A stretch of DNA of 24,903 nucleotides from DATGLG01 sp035294245 (GTDB taxonomy: Bacteria > Pseudomonadota > Alphaproteobacteria > JACZXZ01): positions 1-24,903 of the forward strand of contig DATGLG010000016.1 in NCBI GenBank assembly GCA_035294245.1, in the 5' to 3' direction. Numbering within the stretch: the first letter of the stretch is position 1; each line of letters opens with the position of its first letter. The notes under the pieces were generated by a model. That model did not search any database. It was not told where the DNA came from and saw only the letters and a program-made list of their open reading frames with translations. The position numbers were made by a program, and so were the translations under genes. Positions 6,959-14,541 of this stretch are shown piece after piece.

Positions 6959-8233
6959 ATGTCGGTTGCTCGCGTAGTTGATCTCTTCTCCGGGGCAGGG
7001 GGTCTTGCCGAAGGCTTCCGGCAGGCAGGCTTCGCGGTCGTGGCCGGCACGGACGTCGATCCCGACGCGTGTTCGACTTTCCGGCTGAACTTCCCTGAGG
7101 CAGAGACAGTGTGGGGCGACATTCGGACGGCGGGCGTAAAGACGCGGGTGCTTCGTGCGGCGTGTGACGCCGATGTCATCGTCGGCGGCCCCCCCTGTCA
7201 GGCGTTCTCGCAGGTTCGCAACCACAGCCGGCTTATCGATGACCCTCGCAACTCACTCTATCGCGAGTTTGTGGAGATCGTTGGCACGTCCGGGCCTAAG
7301 GCATTCGTGATGGAGAACGTTCCAGGCCTCGAGCAGATGGGCGTCAAGGAGCAGGTCTTGAGCGACCTCGAGCTCGGCGGCGACTACAGGGTCAGAGCAC
7401 AGGTGGTCGATGCCGCCGATTTCGGCGTTCCGCAGACCAGGAAGAGAATCATCTTTATCGGTGTTCACCGATCGATCGGAAAGGAACCCCCTACGCTGGT
7501 CGGCACCGGCGCGACCGACGCTCTCGCACTCGCACGGTTCAACGGGAGCTACCCGATTCGTTACAGAGTGTGCAGGACGAAAGCATCTGCCCATGCGTGG
7601 CTCGATCGGCTCGTCGATCCCGAGGACGTCTCCGTCGTCACCGCAGAGCAAGCAATCGGCGATTTCGTTCGCCTCCGCCCAGGTACGCGCGTCGACGCAA
7701 CTCGTTCGAAGGAGCTGCCTGAACCAACATCGGCATATCAGCGACTGATGCGGAGCGGCCTGGGCGAGCTCGTTTTCAACACGAGCGTACCCCGTATCAA
7801 CCCGGATACCGTGATTCGGCTCCGGGAAATCCCAAAGGGAGGTAACCACCGAGACCTTCCTGAAACACTGCTCGAGCGGTACCTAACCGGAGCACGCTGG
7901 GGACCAGATGCCGGCAACGGCCGCCTCAGCCGCCGCCACTATTACGCGTACCGCCGCCTCCACCCACGGTTCTGGTGCTGGACGCTGAACACAAAGGCTG
8001 ACTCGGTCTATCACTACGCCTCACCGCGTGCCCTCAGCGTCCGGGAGTTCGCGCGGATTCAGTCGTTCCCCGACCGATTCGTCTTCACGACAGATCCTCG
8101 CCCAGGGAGCCTTCCAGGGCGGATCACCGGCGGGTCAGCACACTCGCGTTACCGGCAGGTCGGCAACGCTGTTCCACCGTTGCTCGCTGCAGCGATCGCC
8201 ACAGCACTCCGGTCAACGCTGTTTGCATCGTAA
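6959..8233 (+). CDS. C5-cytosine-specific DNA methyltransferase (type II RM methylase; possible DruM)
   Basis: A 424-residue enzyme that would transfer a methyl group from S-adenosylmethionine to carbon 5 of cytosine in its target site. Ordered family motifs are present: I, VVDLFSGAGG (residues about 7-16); IV, GGPPCQAFSQ with catalytic Cys80; VI, VMENVPG with Glu119; VIII, QTRKRIIFIGV; X, RQVGNAVPP near the C-terminus. The target-recognition region lies between VIII and X, so the sequence specificity cannot be read off. The ATG at 6959 sits directly before motif I and no strong ribosome-binding site is visible. A restriction enzyme and a Vsr gene follow in tight succession, so its first role is self-protection in a type II system. 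Type II Druantia also uses a cytosine methylase (DruM), and a druE-like operon lies downstream on the other strand, so a dual role is possible. Confidence 0.95.
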   Translation: MSVARVVDLFSGAGGLAEGFRQAGFAVVAGTDVDPDACSTFRLNFPEAETVWGDIRTAGVKTRVLRAACDADVIVGGPPCQAFSQVRNHSRLIDDPRNSLYREFVEIVGTSGPKAFVMENVPGLEQMGVKEQVLSDLELGGDYRVRAQVVDAADFGVPQTRKRIIFIGVHRSIGKEPPTLVGTGATDALALARFNGSYPIRYRVCRTKASAHAWLDRLVDPEDVSVVTAEQAIGDFVRLRPGTRVDATRSKELPEPTSAYQRLMRSGLGELVFNTSVPRINPDTVIRLREIPKGGNHRDLPETLLERYLTGARWGPDAGNGRLSRRHYYAYRRLHPRFWCWTLNTKADSVYHYASPRALSVREFARIQSFPDRFVFTTDPRPGSLPGRITGGSAHSRYRQVGNAVPPLLAAAIATALRSTLFAS

Positions 8234-8253
8234 CCGACCAGTACGCTGCAGCC

Positions 8254-9303
8254 GTGTCCAGTTCGGACCAGGAGATTCTGCACCGGCCGTTTGGTGCCGA
8301 GAGCCGTCGGCAGATGCTTGACGCGTGGTTTGCCGCCGCACCCTCTCCGACACCGGCGAATGCATGGCAGCACGTGTACAGGCTCCTTTTGTGGATCGAC
8401 CGGACGACCGGCTTGGCCCACTGCTACGAAAGCGACAAGTCGCAACCAGGGCGCCCGTGGTACGAGCGATCTCTCCGTTTCCACGGCTGGGTAGCTGAGT
8501 CACTCGGATCCACGCCTAATGGGCTCGCCATCGAGATCGACTGGCTGTTTAGAGAGGGAACGAAACGGCTGGCCGAGGCTGCCGTGCGCCTCGAGGCTGA
8601 GCGCGCTGAGATAGCAGTGAGTCAGCGACAGGCTTTTCGAGACTTCCCTGCCCCGGGAGACGACCCCGAGCTCGAGGCGCTCATTCTCGAGCGGCTCGCT
8701 CCGTGGCTCAGCAGTGAACCAGATCGGGAAACCGTCGCGGAACTCACACGCGCGATCCGCAACCACTTCACGCAGGAGAACAAGCGCCGCAACCTAGTCG
8801 GCGAGGGCTTCGAAGACGTTCTCGCTGCGATTATCGAGAAGATCCCAGCCGCTTCGGCTCTGAAGGTGAGAGCACGGCCGCTGCTGAGCGACCTGCCTGG
8901 GTTCCGGCCACCACCTCGGGGAGAGAAAGAGCGCCGAGTGGATCTTGCTGTGATCTCGAACCCTGCTCGGCGAACGCTGGTCAGCGTGAAGTGGAGCATC
9001 AGAGCGGATCGCGAAGAGCAGTTCGGCATCGATTGGGAGGCATACGCGCGACTCGAGGACGAAGGACGGGACTTCGAGTTCGTCCTCGTAACGAACGAGT
9101 TCGATGCAGCGCGGCTCGTCGCAGCTTGTGACCGCCGTAGGCCGGGCGCATACTTGTTCAGTAGCGTAGTGCATGTGAATCCGCGAGGACCGCTGGCTGC
9201 CTATGGTCGCAAGCGCCGTGGCGCCGCGACCCGCCTTGATGAGCTCGTAACGAACGGGCGGCTCGTAAGTCTGGAAAAGTGGCTAACCGCGCTCCTTGGC
9301 TGA
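8254..9303 (+). CDS. Putative type II restriction endonuclease, PD-(D/E)XK fold
   Basis: A 349-residue protein directly after the methyltransferase (20-base gap) with GTG start. The N-terminal half is helical. The C-terminal half holds the nuclease core: Asp230 in ERRVDLAV, then Ser244-Val-Lys246 in TLVSVKWSIRADRE. A strand plus SVKW(S)xRxDR at this place is a pattern I associate with some type II enzymes, possibly the BsaWI-like group, where Ser/Thr replaces the usual acidic residue before x-Lys. That family link is from memory. An FVLVTNEFDAARL strand-helix follows, as in many restriction folds. Operon position between a C5 methylase and Vsr strongly supports the cognate endonuclease. Its product would cut unmethylated sites in the cytoplasm. 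The site is unknown. Confidence 0.75.
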   Translation: MSSSDQEILHRPFGAESRRQMLDAWFAAAPSPTPANAWQHVYRLLLWIDRTTGLAHCYESDKSQPGRPWYERSLRFHGWVAESLGSTPNGLAIEIDWLFREGTKRLAEAAVRLEAERAEIAVSQRQAFRDFPAPGDDPELEALILERLAPWLSSEPDRETVAELTRAIRNHFTQENKRRNLVGEGFEDVLAAIIEKIPAASALKVRARPLLSDLPGFRPPPRGEKERRVDLAVISNPARRTLVSVKWSIRADREEQFGIDWEAYARLEDEGRDFEFVLVTNEFDAARLVAACDRRRPGAYLFSSVVHVNPRGPLAAYGRKRRGAATRLDELVTNGRLVSLEKWLTALLG

Positions 9304-9731
9304 CTGAGGGCAGGCCGCCGCCCGCACCCGGACGCTCCCGCAACATGGCAGCGATCCGGAGTAAGGACACACAACCTGAGTATGCGTTGCGGCGCGCCCT
9401 ACGGAGCCGCAGCCTGACCGGCTACAGGTGTCACCATCCGCGGCTACCGGGCAAACCTGACATCGCATTCACCCGCTGGCGACTCGCGATCTTCATCGAC
9501 GGAGCTTTCTGGCACGGACATCCCGATCACTTCACGTTCGGCAAGCTCGGGAGCTACTGGGATGAAAAGGTTCGCCGGACGCAGCAGCGCGACAGGGAAC
9601 AGGAAGCTGCGCTCGTCGCAGCGGGATACCGGGTTCTTCGCTTCTGGGACTTCGACGTCAAGGACAACGCGAATCGGTGCGCGGCAGCCGTGGCCGAGGC
9701 GCTCGAAGCGCAACGCGCGCAACTCCGATAG
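9279..9731 (+). CDS. vsr: Very-short-patch (Vsr) mismatch endonuclease
   Basis: A 150-residue protein of the normal Vsr length. Vsr nicks next to T:G mismatches formed when 5-methylcytosine deaminates, protecting the methylated site from mutation. Family landmarks: RSRNMAAIRSKDTQPEYALR at the N-terminus, then GYRCHHPRLPGKPDIAF with the catalytic Asp61, IFIDGAFWHGH with His79 and His81, and RVLRFWDFDV near the end. The GTG start overlaps the end of the restriction gene by 25 bases, so the genes are probably translationally coupled. A Vsr beside a C5 methylase is a standard arrangement and independently supports a 5mC product for the upstream enzyme. Confidence 0.92.
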   Translation: MANRAPWLTEGRPPPAPGRSRNMAAIRSKDTQPEYALRRALRSRSLTGYRCHHPRLPGKPDIAFTRWRLAIFIDGAFWHGHPDHFTFGKLGSYWDEKVRRTQQRDREQEAALVAAGYRVLRFWDFDVKDNANRCAAAVAEALEAQRAQLR

Positions 9732-9734
9732 CCG

Positions 9735-10499
9735 ATGACGACGTCGGTAATCGCCTTCGACGCGCTCGCCACCGCGGACCTCCGCGTCGATACGACCTAT
9801 GAAGGACGCACCACAGGGACCGCGGCCGACGATCTTCTAGCACGGCTGCTTCCGGCAGGAAATCAGGGCGGCTTTCGCTATAAGACGCACCAGTCGCGAA
9901 AGGGATACTCTTTCCCGTCCTCTGCACCGAAGTCGCCGATCCGGACTGGCCGGACCATCTTGACGACGACGCGGGGCGCTTCACCTAGTACGGTGACAAC
10001 AAGCGACCCGGCCACGCGCTCCACGGCACGTCACGCGGAGGCAACCGCACTCTCGGGGCCATCTTCGACGCGATCCATGCCACTCCGCCTCGGCGCGACG
10101 AGGTCCCGCCCATCTTCGTCGTCAGCAAGGCGCGGCCGGGCCGGCGTGTGATCTCTCGCGGACTACTAGCCGTTCCGGGCGCTCGCGAAGTGAGCATAGC
10201 CGACGATTCGGTCGCGATCTGGCGGACGGCCGGCGGCGAGCGCTTCGAGAACTACCGGGCCATCTTCACGATCCTCGACGCGCCAGTCGCGAGTCGTTCC
10301 TGGATCGACGCCATCCTTGCCGGTAATCCCGAGTCCGGAGCTCCCGCGCCGTGGCTGAAGTGGCGGCAAACAGGCTTGTATACGCCACTCAAGGCAAGAC
10401 TGGGGAAGATTCGGTCTCGGGAGAGCTCCCGGCGTTCGCCGACGGCCGCGCCATCATCAAGGCTGAGGGCGGTCACGCGAATCTCCGCGGATCCGACCA
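9735..10499 (+). pseudogene. Modification-dependent-type restriction nuclease, 5' part (AspBHI-N/Mrr-like), interrupted by IS21
   Basis: The ATG follows the Vsr stop by three bases, so this was the fourth gene of the operon. The start encodes a FDALATADLRVDTTYEGR segment and NQGGFRYKT, which I recognise from actinobacterial nucleases with an AspBHI-like N-terminal recognition domain and a Mrr-like catalytic domain. A frameshift near 9905-9915 moves the family text (ADPDWPDHLDDDAGRF) to another frame. There the expected Tyr in a TYYGDN-like motif is an in-frame TAG (9986-9988). Family text then continues (KRPGHALHGTSRGGN, SVAIWRTAGGERFENYRA, APVASRSWIDAIL). A second shift occurs near 10425 (ELPAFADGRAIIKA), just before the IS21 end at 10500. 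The remainder lies beyond the insertion. The gene is clearly dead. The family name is inferred from pattern memory. Confidence 0.7.
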
Positions 10500-10513
10500 C
10501 CGAAATTCCCCAG
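10500..10513. repeat. IS21 terminal inverted repeat (istB end)
   Basis: CCGAAATTCCCCAG; exact reverse complement of 12922-12935. The 294 bases from here to the istB stop hold two hairpins and no gene. Confidence 0.85.
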
Positions 10514-10553
10514 GTGAGCGGCGGGTCGACCGGGGGCGATCGTAGCTGAGCCT

Positions 10554-10618
10554 GGCGGGGCTCGCTGCTCCTTATGAAGCGAGCGAGACCCGCCGGCGTG
10601 GGCCCGGAAGGGCCCGCG
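10554..10618 (-). terminator. Two hairpins downstream of istB
   Basis: GGCGGGGCTCGCT (10554-10566) pairs with AGCGAGACCCGCC (10582-10594) with one mismatch. CGTGGGCCC (10597-10605) pairs with GGGCCCGCG (10610-10618) around a GGAA loop, with one wobble pair. Both lie between the istB stop and the element end and could terminate istAB transcription or block read-through from flanking DNA. No U-tract is present, so the termination role is a guess. Confidence 0.35.
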
Positions 10619-10807
10619 ACCTGCGCTTTGAGGTCGAAATCGGCCGACCGGTCGCTCGCGGCGAGCGCTGGCAGGGTCGCAGATCGGCTCTCAGCGCCTC
10701 GGTTTCTCTCCGGTAGCGCCCGACATCGCCCCGCTTGGGCCGTTCGCGGCCTTTGGAAGCCTCGGCGAGCCCGATTTCTCGGGCGCGAGCGAGTCTCTGA
10801 AGGCCGC

Positions 10808-11590
10808 TCATCGCCGCGCGGCGGCCCGTAGCGCCTCGCTTGTGGCGCGGTGGGCGCGCATCCGGTAGCTCTCGCCCTCGATCTGGAGGACGACGCTTCG
10901 GTGGAGGAGCCGGTCGAGCATGGCGGCGGCGATCATCGGGTCGTCGAAGATCTGCCCCCAGCTCGCGATCCCCCGGTTGGTCGTCAGGATGATCGAGCCT
11001 TTCAGGTAGCGGCGCTGGACGACCTCGAAGAGCGCGGCCGCTGCTTTGGCCTGCATCGGGAGGTACCCCAGCTCGTCGACCACCAAGACCGCAGGGCCGC
11101 AGTAGAAGCGCATCGCCGTCTGCCAGCGGCCCTCGAGCGCGGCCCGGTGGCAGCGGGCGGCGAGCTCGGCGGCCGAGGTGTAGTAGACGCGGTAGCCGGC
11201 CTCGACCGCTTGGCGGGCGAGGCAGATCGCGAGCATCGTCTTGCCGACGCCGGGCGGTCCGACGAGCAAGACGTTGGCGGCCTCCTCGACGAAGCGCAGG
11301 GTGGCGAGCTCGTCGACGAGCTTTCGGTCGAGCGCGGGCTGGGCGTCGAAGTCGAAGTCCTGCAGGGTCCAGGGGGCGGGCAGGCTGGCGAAGCGAAGGC
11401 GCCCGGCCAGTCTCCTCGCCTCGGTCGCGGAGACCTCGATCGCAAGCAGCCGCTCGAGGAAGGCGGTGTGCGAGAGCTTTCCCTTGCGTGCCCGCTCGAG
11501 CTCTTGCGGGAGCGCCTCGGCCGCGGCCTCGAGGCGCAGGTAGTGCAGATGCTGCCGCAGCTTCTGGTAGCGGCTCTCGGCGGCGCTCAT
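10808..11590 (-). CDS. istB: IS21 transposition helper ATPase IstB
   Basis: A 260-residue AAA+ ATPase that loads the IstA transposase on target DNA. The N-terminal helical region (RYQKLRQHLHYLRLEAAAEA) is typical of IstB. Walker A is GPPGVGKT (residues 111-118) and Walker B is VLVVDELGYL (Asp172). Sensor-type TTNRGIASWGQIFDD and MLDRLLHRSVVLQIEGESYR follow, as in the family. The ATG at 11590 overlaps the istA stop as ATGA, the classical coupling. The gene appears intact. A longer frame upstream in this phase is antisense-like text inside istA and is not part of IstB. Confidence 0.95.
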   Translation of the reverse strand: MSAAESRYQKLRQHLHYLRLEAAAEALPQELERARKGKLSHTAFLERLLAIEVSATEARRLAGRLRFASLPAPWTLQDFDFDAQPALDRKLVDELATLRFVEEAANVLLVGPPGVGKTMLAICLARQAVEAGYRVYYTSAAELAARCHRAALEGRWQTAMRFYCGPAVLVVDELGYLPMQAKAAAALFEVVQRRYLKGSIILTTNRGIASWGQIFDDPMIAAAMLDRLLHRSVVLQIEGESYRMRAHRATSEALRAAARR

Positions 11591-12840
11591 CGCGCGGCCT
11601 CCGCGTAGCGGGCGTACGCGTCGAGGGAGACCGAGACGTCGCCCGGCTCGCCGGCGAGCGCGGCCGCCGCTTGCAGCGCCGCCTCGCCGGGCGGCCGATT
11701 GGCTTTGCGCCGGCAGGGCCGGGCGCTGGTCAGGCTTTGCAGCACGACCTGCTCGAGCGCGAGGCGGTGCTCCTCGCTTCGGCGGAGCGCGCCTTGCCCG
11801 GCGGGGGCGAGTCGGTGGCGGGCGACGACGACGTCGCTCGCGGACAGGAGCTCGATCTCGGCGCTTCCCAGCCTCCGGCGCACGGTCACCCGCTGTCCGT
11901 GCAGGCCCGGCGGCACCGAGTAGCGGTTGCCCTCGTATGCGACCAGGCAGGCGGCGGAGACGACCCGCTCCGCCTCGAGCGTCGCCGGGTAGGGGAGCGC
12001 CGGCACAGGCAGCAGCCGCTCGCCGGCCGCGGCCTGCGCGACCGTCAGCCCGCCCCGCCGGCGGCGGTCGCCGACCTGGCCCGAGAAGCGGTCGAGCTTC
12101 GCTTGCGCCTCCTGCTTGCGATTCGCCCGCCGCGCCGCGCAGACGTCGATCGCCACGCCGTAGTAGCGGGCGACGGCGGCGAAGCTCGCAAGCAGCCTGC
12201 CCGTGACGCGATCGCAGACGGTCGCCATCCGGTCGACCCGCCAGCGCCGCGCCGTCCCGCCCAGACGCCGCAGGACCCCGTCGATCCCGGCCACCAGGTG
12301 CGCCTGGTCCTCGCCCTCGCAGAAGACCACCCGGAAGCGACCCGAGTGCGAGAGTGTCCCCACGAGCAGGTGCGCCTCGCCTCCCCAGGGCGCGTCCGGG
12401 AGCTCGAGCCAGTCCCACTGGATCTCCTTGCCGGGGGGATGGGCGATCTCGATCGTCGGGCGACCCTTGACCCCGGCGCAGGCCTCGCACCGCGGTCGCA
12501 ACCTCCGCCTGCGGATCTCGCGCACGAAGCTCACGTAGCTGCGCGGGTAACCGAGCGCCAGCACCTCGTCGTACAGCGCCGAGCCCCACAGGTGCGGGTC
12601 CTCTCCGAGCCGCTCGCGCACGTAGGGCTCGAAGGGCGCGAAGTGGTCGGGGAGAGCCCGCCGGCGCACGCCCGGCGCCCTCTCGCCCGCCAGGTAGGCG
12701 CGGATCGTCTCGCGATCGCGGCCCAGCTGGCGGGCGACCGCCGAGATCGACCATCCCCGCCTGCGAAGCGCGGTTGCTTCCACGAACTCCTCCTCTGTCA
12801 GCATCGGGCGGGGCCTCCTCCTCGCAGCAGTAGTGGTCAC
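11587..12840 (-). CDS. istA: IS21 transposase IstA with probable loss of the catalytic glutamate region
   Basis: A 417-residue DDE transposase. Residues about 15-60 form the HTH (RRGWSISAVARQLGRDRETI). The RNase H-like core has Asp143 (QWDWLEL) and Asp203 (RVDRMATV). At the place where the family normally reads NRKGVVEKA and then about 25 more residues, this protein goes directly from NRK (240-242) to QEAQAKLDRF. The segment that normally carries the third acidic residue seems to have been lost in frame. Glu244 lies near the right spacing (41 from Asp203) but in a different context. The C-terminal beta-rich domain (NRYSVPPGLHGQRVTVRR) is normal. The start is GTG 12840 or ATG 12804. The stop overlaps the istB start. 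The comparison with relatives is from memory. Confidence 0.88.
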   Translation of the reverse strand: MTTTAARRRPRPMLTEEEFVEATALRRRGWSISAVARQLGRDRETIRAYLAGERAPGVRRRALPDHFAPFEPYVRERLGEDPHLWGSALYDEVLALGYPRSYVSFVREIRRRRLRPRCEACAGVKGRPTIEIAHPPGKEIQWDWLELPDAPWGGEAHLLVGTLSHSGRFRVVFCEGEDQAHLVAGIDGVLRRLGGTARRWRVDRMATVCDRVTGRLLASFAAVARYYGVAIDVCAARRANRKQEAQAKLDRFSGQVGDRRRRGGLTVAQAAAGERLLPVPALPYPATLEAERVVSAACLVAYEGNRYSVPPGLHGQRVTVRRRLGSAEIELLSASDVVVARHRLAPAGQGALRRSEEHRLALEQVVLQSLTSARPCRRKANRPPGEAALQAAAALAGEPGDVSVSLDAYARYAEAAR

Positions 12841-12898
12841 CGCAAGCGTGGGAGAGGGTCCCGCTGTCGGCCTATACGGCCGGCCCGACGCTCAGGGG

Positions 12899-12935
12899 CT
12901 GGGGAGTTCCGTCGACCGAAACTGGGGAATTTCGG
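12899..12935. repeat. IS21 terminal inverted repeat and inner imperfect copy (istA end)
   Basis: The outer repeat CTGGGGAATTTCGG at 12922-12935 is the exact complement of 10500-10513. CTGGGGAGTTCCG at 12899-12911 is an imperfect direct copy just inside it, consistent with a transposase-binding repeat array. Confidence 0.8.
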
Positions 12936-13381
12936 CGATCGCCGTCAAGGCGATCTACGACTACTTCGGCGATCCGCACGAGTTCGAGAAGTTCGCACCC
13001 TCGATTTGGGTTCTCGAGGCGGCATCTGTCGGCTACGAGGGGACTCGACGGGGGCCGGGACGCCGTCGGCGAGTACAGGCTCAGACTGCCGAGTGACCCC
13101 ATACGGCTCACATTCTCCCCTGAGGCGAAGCGATACGAGAGATCAGGCGTCGGCGCTGCCGATGTGGCGCGCCTCATTTCCCGCCTACGGCACCGAGAGT
13201 TTGGCGTTCTCGTCACCACCACGTATGTGAGCAGACAGGCGTACAGAGAGATCCGCGACGACCAGCACCTGATCGTGATCGTCGCGGGCCGCGGACATCG
13301 TTTCGATCCTCCAGAAGCACGGCCCTGCGCAATGCCGCGGCGGTCCGCGGCTGGCTGGCCAAGGAGTTTCCGAAGACGTAG
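12936..13381 (+). pseudogene. Modification-dependent-type restriction nuclease, 3' part with PD-(D/E)XK catalytic core
   Basis: This continues the gene broken by IS21. Immediately after the element the frame reads IAVKAIYDYFGDPHEFEKFA, matching the linker before the nuclease domain of the family. A frameshift near 13045 then exposes the catalytic core in another frame: DGGRDAVGEYRL with the conserved Asp, then SPEAKRY as the E-x-K motif, ADVARLISRLRHREFGVLVT, QAYREIRDDQHLIVIVAGR. Another shift near 13297-13330 leads to the family-like ending AAAVRGWLAKEFPKT and TAG at 13379-13381. The catalytic residues themselves survive, but at least three lesions plus the insertion make the gene non-functional. 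It converges on the nuclease gene of the minus-strand operon with only five bases between stops. Confidence 0.7.
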
Positions 13382-13386
13382 CTCCT

Positions 13387-14541
13387 CTAGCGTGCAGTTG
13401 GGTGTGCCGTGTCCGCTGCGACACGCGTACGCTGGGTCGCGCGGAGCTGGCGCGCGGCTACATCACCCGCAAGCCAGACAGCAGCGATCTCCGCACCAGG
13501 CGGAAGGCCGACAAGTCCGCCAAAGCGCTCCGCGTCTAGCTGGAACAGAAGGTACTCACCGGCGCCGACTGAGCCGGCCAACCGTTGCAGCCTGATGTTG
13601 AATGTGCTGACGCGCGACGCCTCCAGGTCGTGCAGTTCGCCGGCGATGGCAACGACGCCCTGCGCAAGCCAACTCGTGTCGGCGTCGCTCCAGAACGCGG
13701 GACATTCGATCGCGTACGGGCAGATGCCGCACACCGGCGGTGACGGTGAGGCAAGGTCGATCGGTGGCGTGCCCTCGCTAACCCTCCGGTTGTAGTCTGT
13801 CAGGGCAGTGATCGCCGCCTCGGCAGCGGCGTTCGCTTCGCCGGGATCGATCTCGATCACGACTGGGTCTCCCTGCAGCGGCACAAGCGTCGCCCGCTTC
13901 GGCCAGACACCTGTCGCCTCGTGTTCGAGCACTGCGTAAAGGAGAATCTGCGTGCGGTACTGCGACTTGACCTCCCCGTTCTCGCTGTCGAAGAGCGCTC
14001 CAGTCTTGTAGTCCTCAATCGCTGGCTCCGGGGAGCGCTGGACGACGTCTGCTCGGCCTCTGAGCTTGCCGCCAAATGCTTCTAGCCGCTGCTCCTGAAG
14101 TGTGGGCGCCTCACCGGCGAAATAACCAGCCTCACCGGAGGCGCGTGCGGAGAGGATGCGTTCGCAGAGACGTCGCGTCGCGACTTTCCTCGCAGCGTAG
14201 TACGGCCACCGCTCCGGAGGCGGCCAGTGCGCCTCGAGCGGATTCCGCATCCGCTCCCGCTCCTGCTCCGCGGTCGCGTCCGCCCACGCCTGGTCAAATG
14301 CCTCGCGCCAGCCTGGGTCGTCGGCGAGAGGCAGCTCACCCGCGCCGGCAAGTTCGAGCACGCGATGGCAAACGGTGCCGAGGCGAGCGGCGGGGCTGCT
14401 CGGCACCGTCGCGCGGAATGCAGGATCGGAGTCGTATGCAGTCTGGAGCATGCACTTGCCCAAACCGGCCGCGCCAGATGGGCTCGTGTAAGCGAGCGGC
14501 TGCGGTGCTGGCAGGCGGCAGTGACCTAGTCCCGCTGCCAT
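13387..14541 (-). CDS. Dna2/Cas4-like PD-(D/E)XK nuclease, last gene of the Druantia-like operon
   Basis: A 384-residue protein of the RecB/Cas4/Dna2 nuclease class. Motifs: a Cys in GLGKCMLQ (N-terminal), His59 in GTVCHRVLE, LRGRADVV, then IEDYKTG (Glu176, Asp177, Lys179), the Gln/Tyr helix YRTQILLYAVL, and CGICPYAIECPAF with three further cysteines for a likely 4Fe-4S cluster. The last roughly 110 residues (ELHDLEASRVSTFNIRLQRL onward) look like a small beta-barrel, possibly an OB-type single-strand-binding domain as found after the nuclease in Dna2-like proteins. The ATG overlaps the end of the helicase gene by 16 bases, so co-translation is likely. It probably degrades or trims single strands produced by the helicase. 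Such a nuclease is not part of the described Druantia core. Confidence 0.85.
   Translation of the reverse strand: MAAGLGHCRLPAPQPLAYTSPSGAAGLGKCMLQTAYDSDPAFRATVPSSPAARLGTVCHRVLELAGAGELPLADDPGWREAFDQAWADATAEQERERMRNPLEAHWPPPERWPYYAARKVATRRLCERILSARASGEAGYFAGEAPTLQEQRLEAFGGKLRGRADVVQRSPEPAIEDYKTGALFDSENGEVKSQYRTQILLYAVLEHEATGVWPKRATLVPLQGDPVVIEIDPGEANAAAEAAITALTDYNRRVSEGTPPIDLASPSPPVCGICPYAIECPAFWSDADTSWLAQGVVAIAGELHDLEASRVSTFNIRLQRLAGSVGAGEYLLFQLDAERFGGLVGLPPGAEIAAVWLAGDVAARQLRATQRTRVAADTAHPTAR

Larger units (their letters stand above)
10500..12935 (-). mobile_element. IS21-family insertion sequence
   Basis: A roughly 2.4-kb element with the IS21 gene pair istA-istB on the minus strand. It is bounded by a perfect 14-nt inverted repeat, CCGAAATTCCCCAG at 10500-10513 and its complement at 12922-12935. 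A second, imperfect copy of the end sequence (CTGGGGAGTTCC, 12899-12910) lies just inside the istA end, like the multiple terminal repeats typical of IS21 elements. The outside boundaries are set by the inverted repeat only, and I see no 4-8 bp target duplication at the junctions. It splits the fourth gene of the restriction operon, whose 3' part resumes after 12935. Confidence 0.88.

Noticed and set aside
11591..12754. Upstream extension of the istB frame (to 648 codons)
   Set aside because: It lies inside istA in another frame and has low-complexity Arg/Gly/Pro text. IstB starts at the ATG at 11590.
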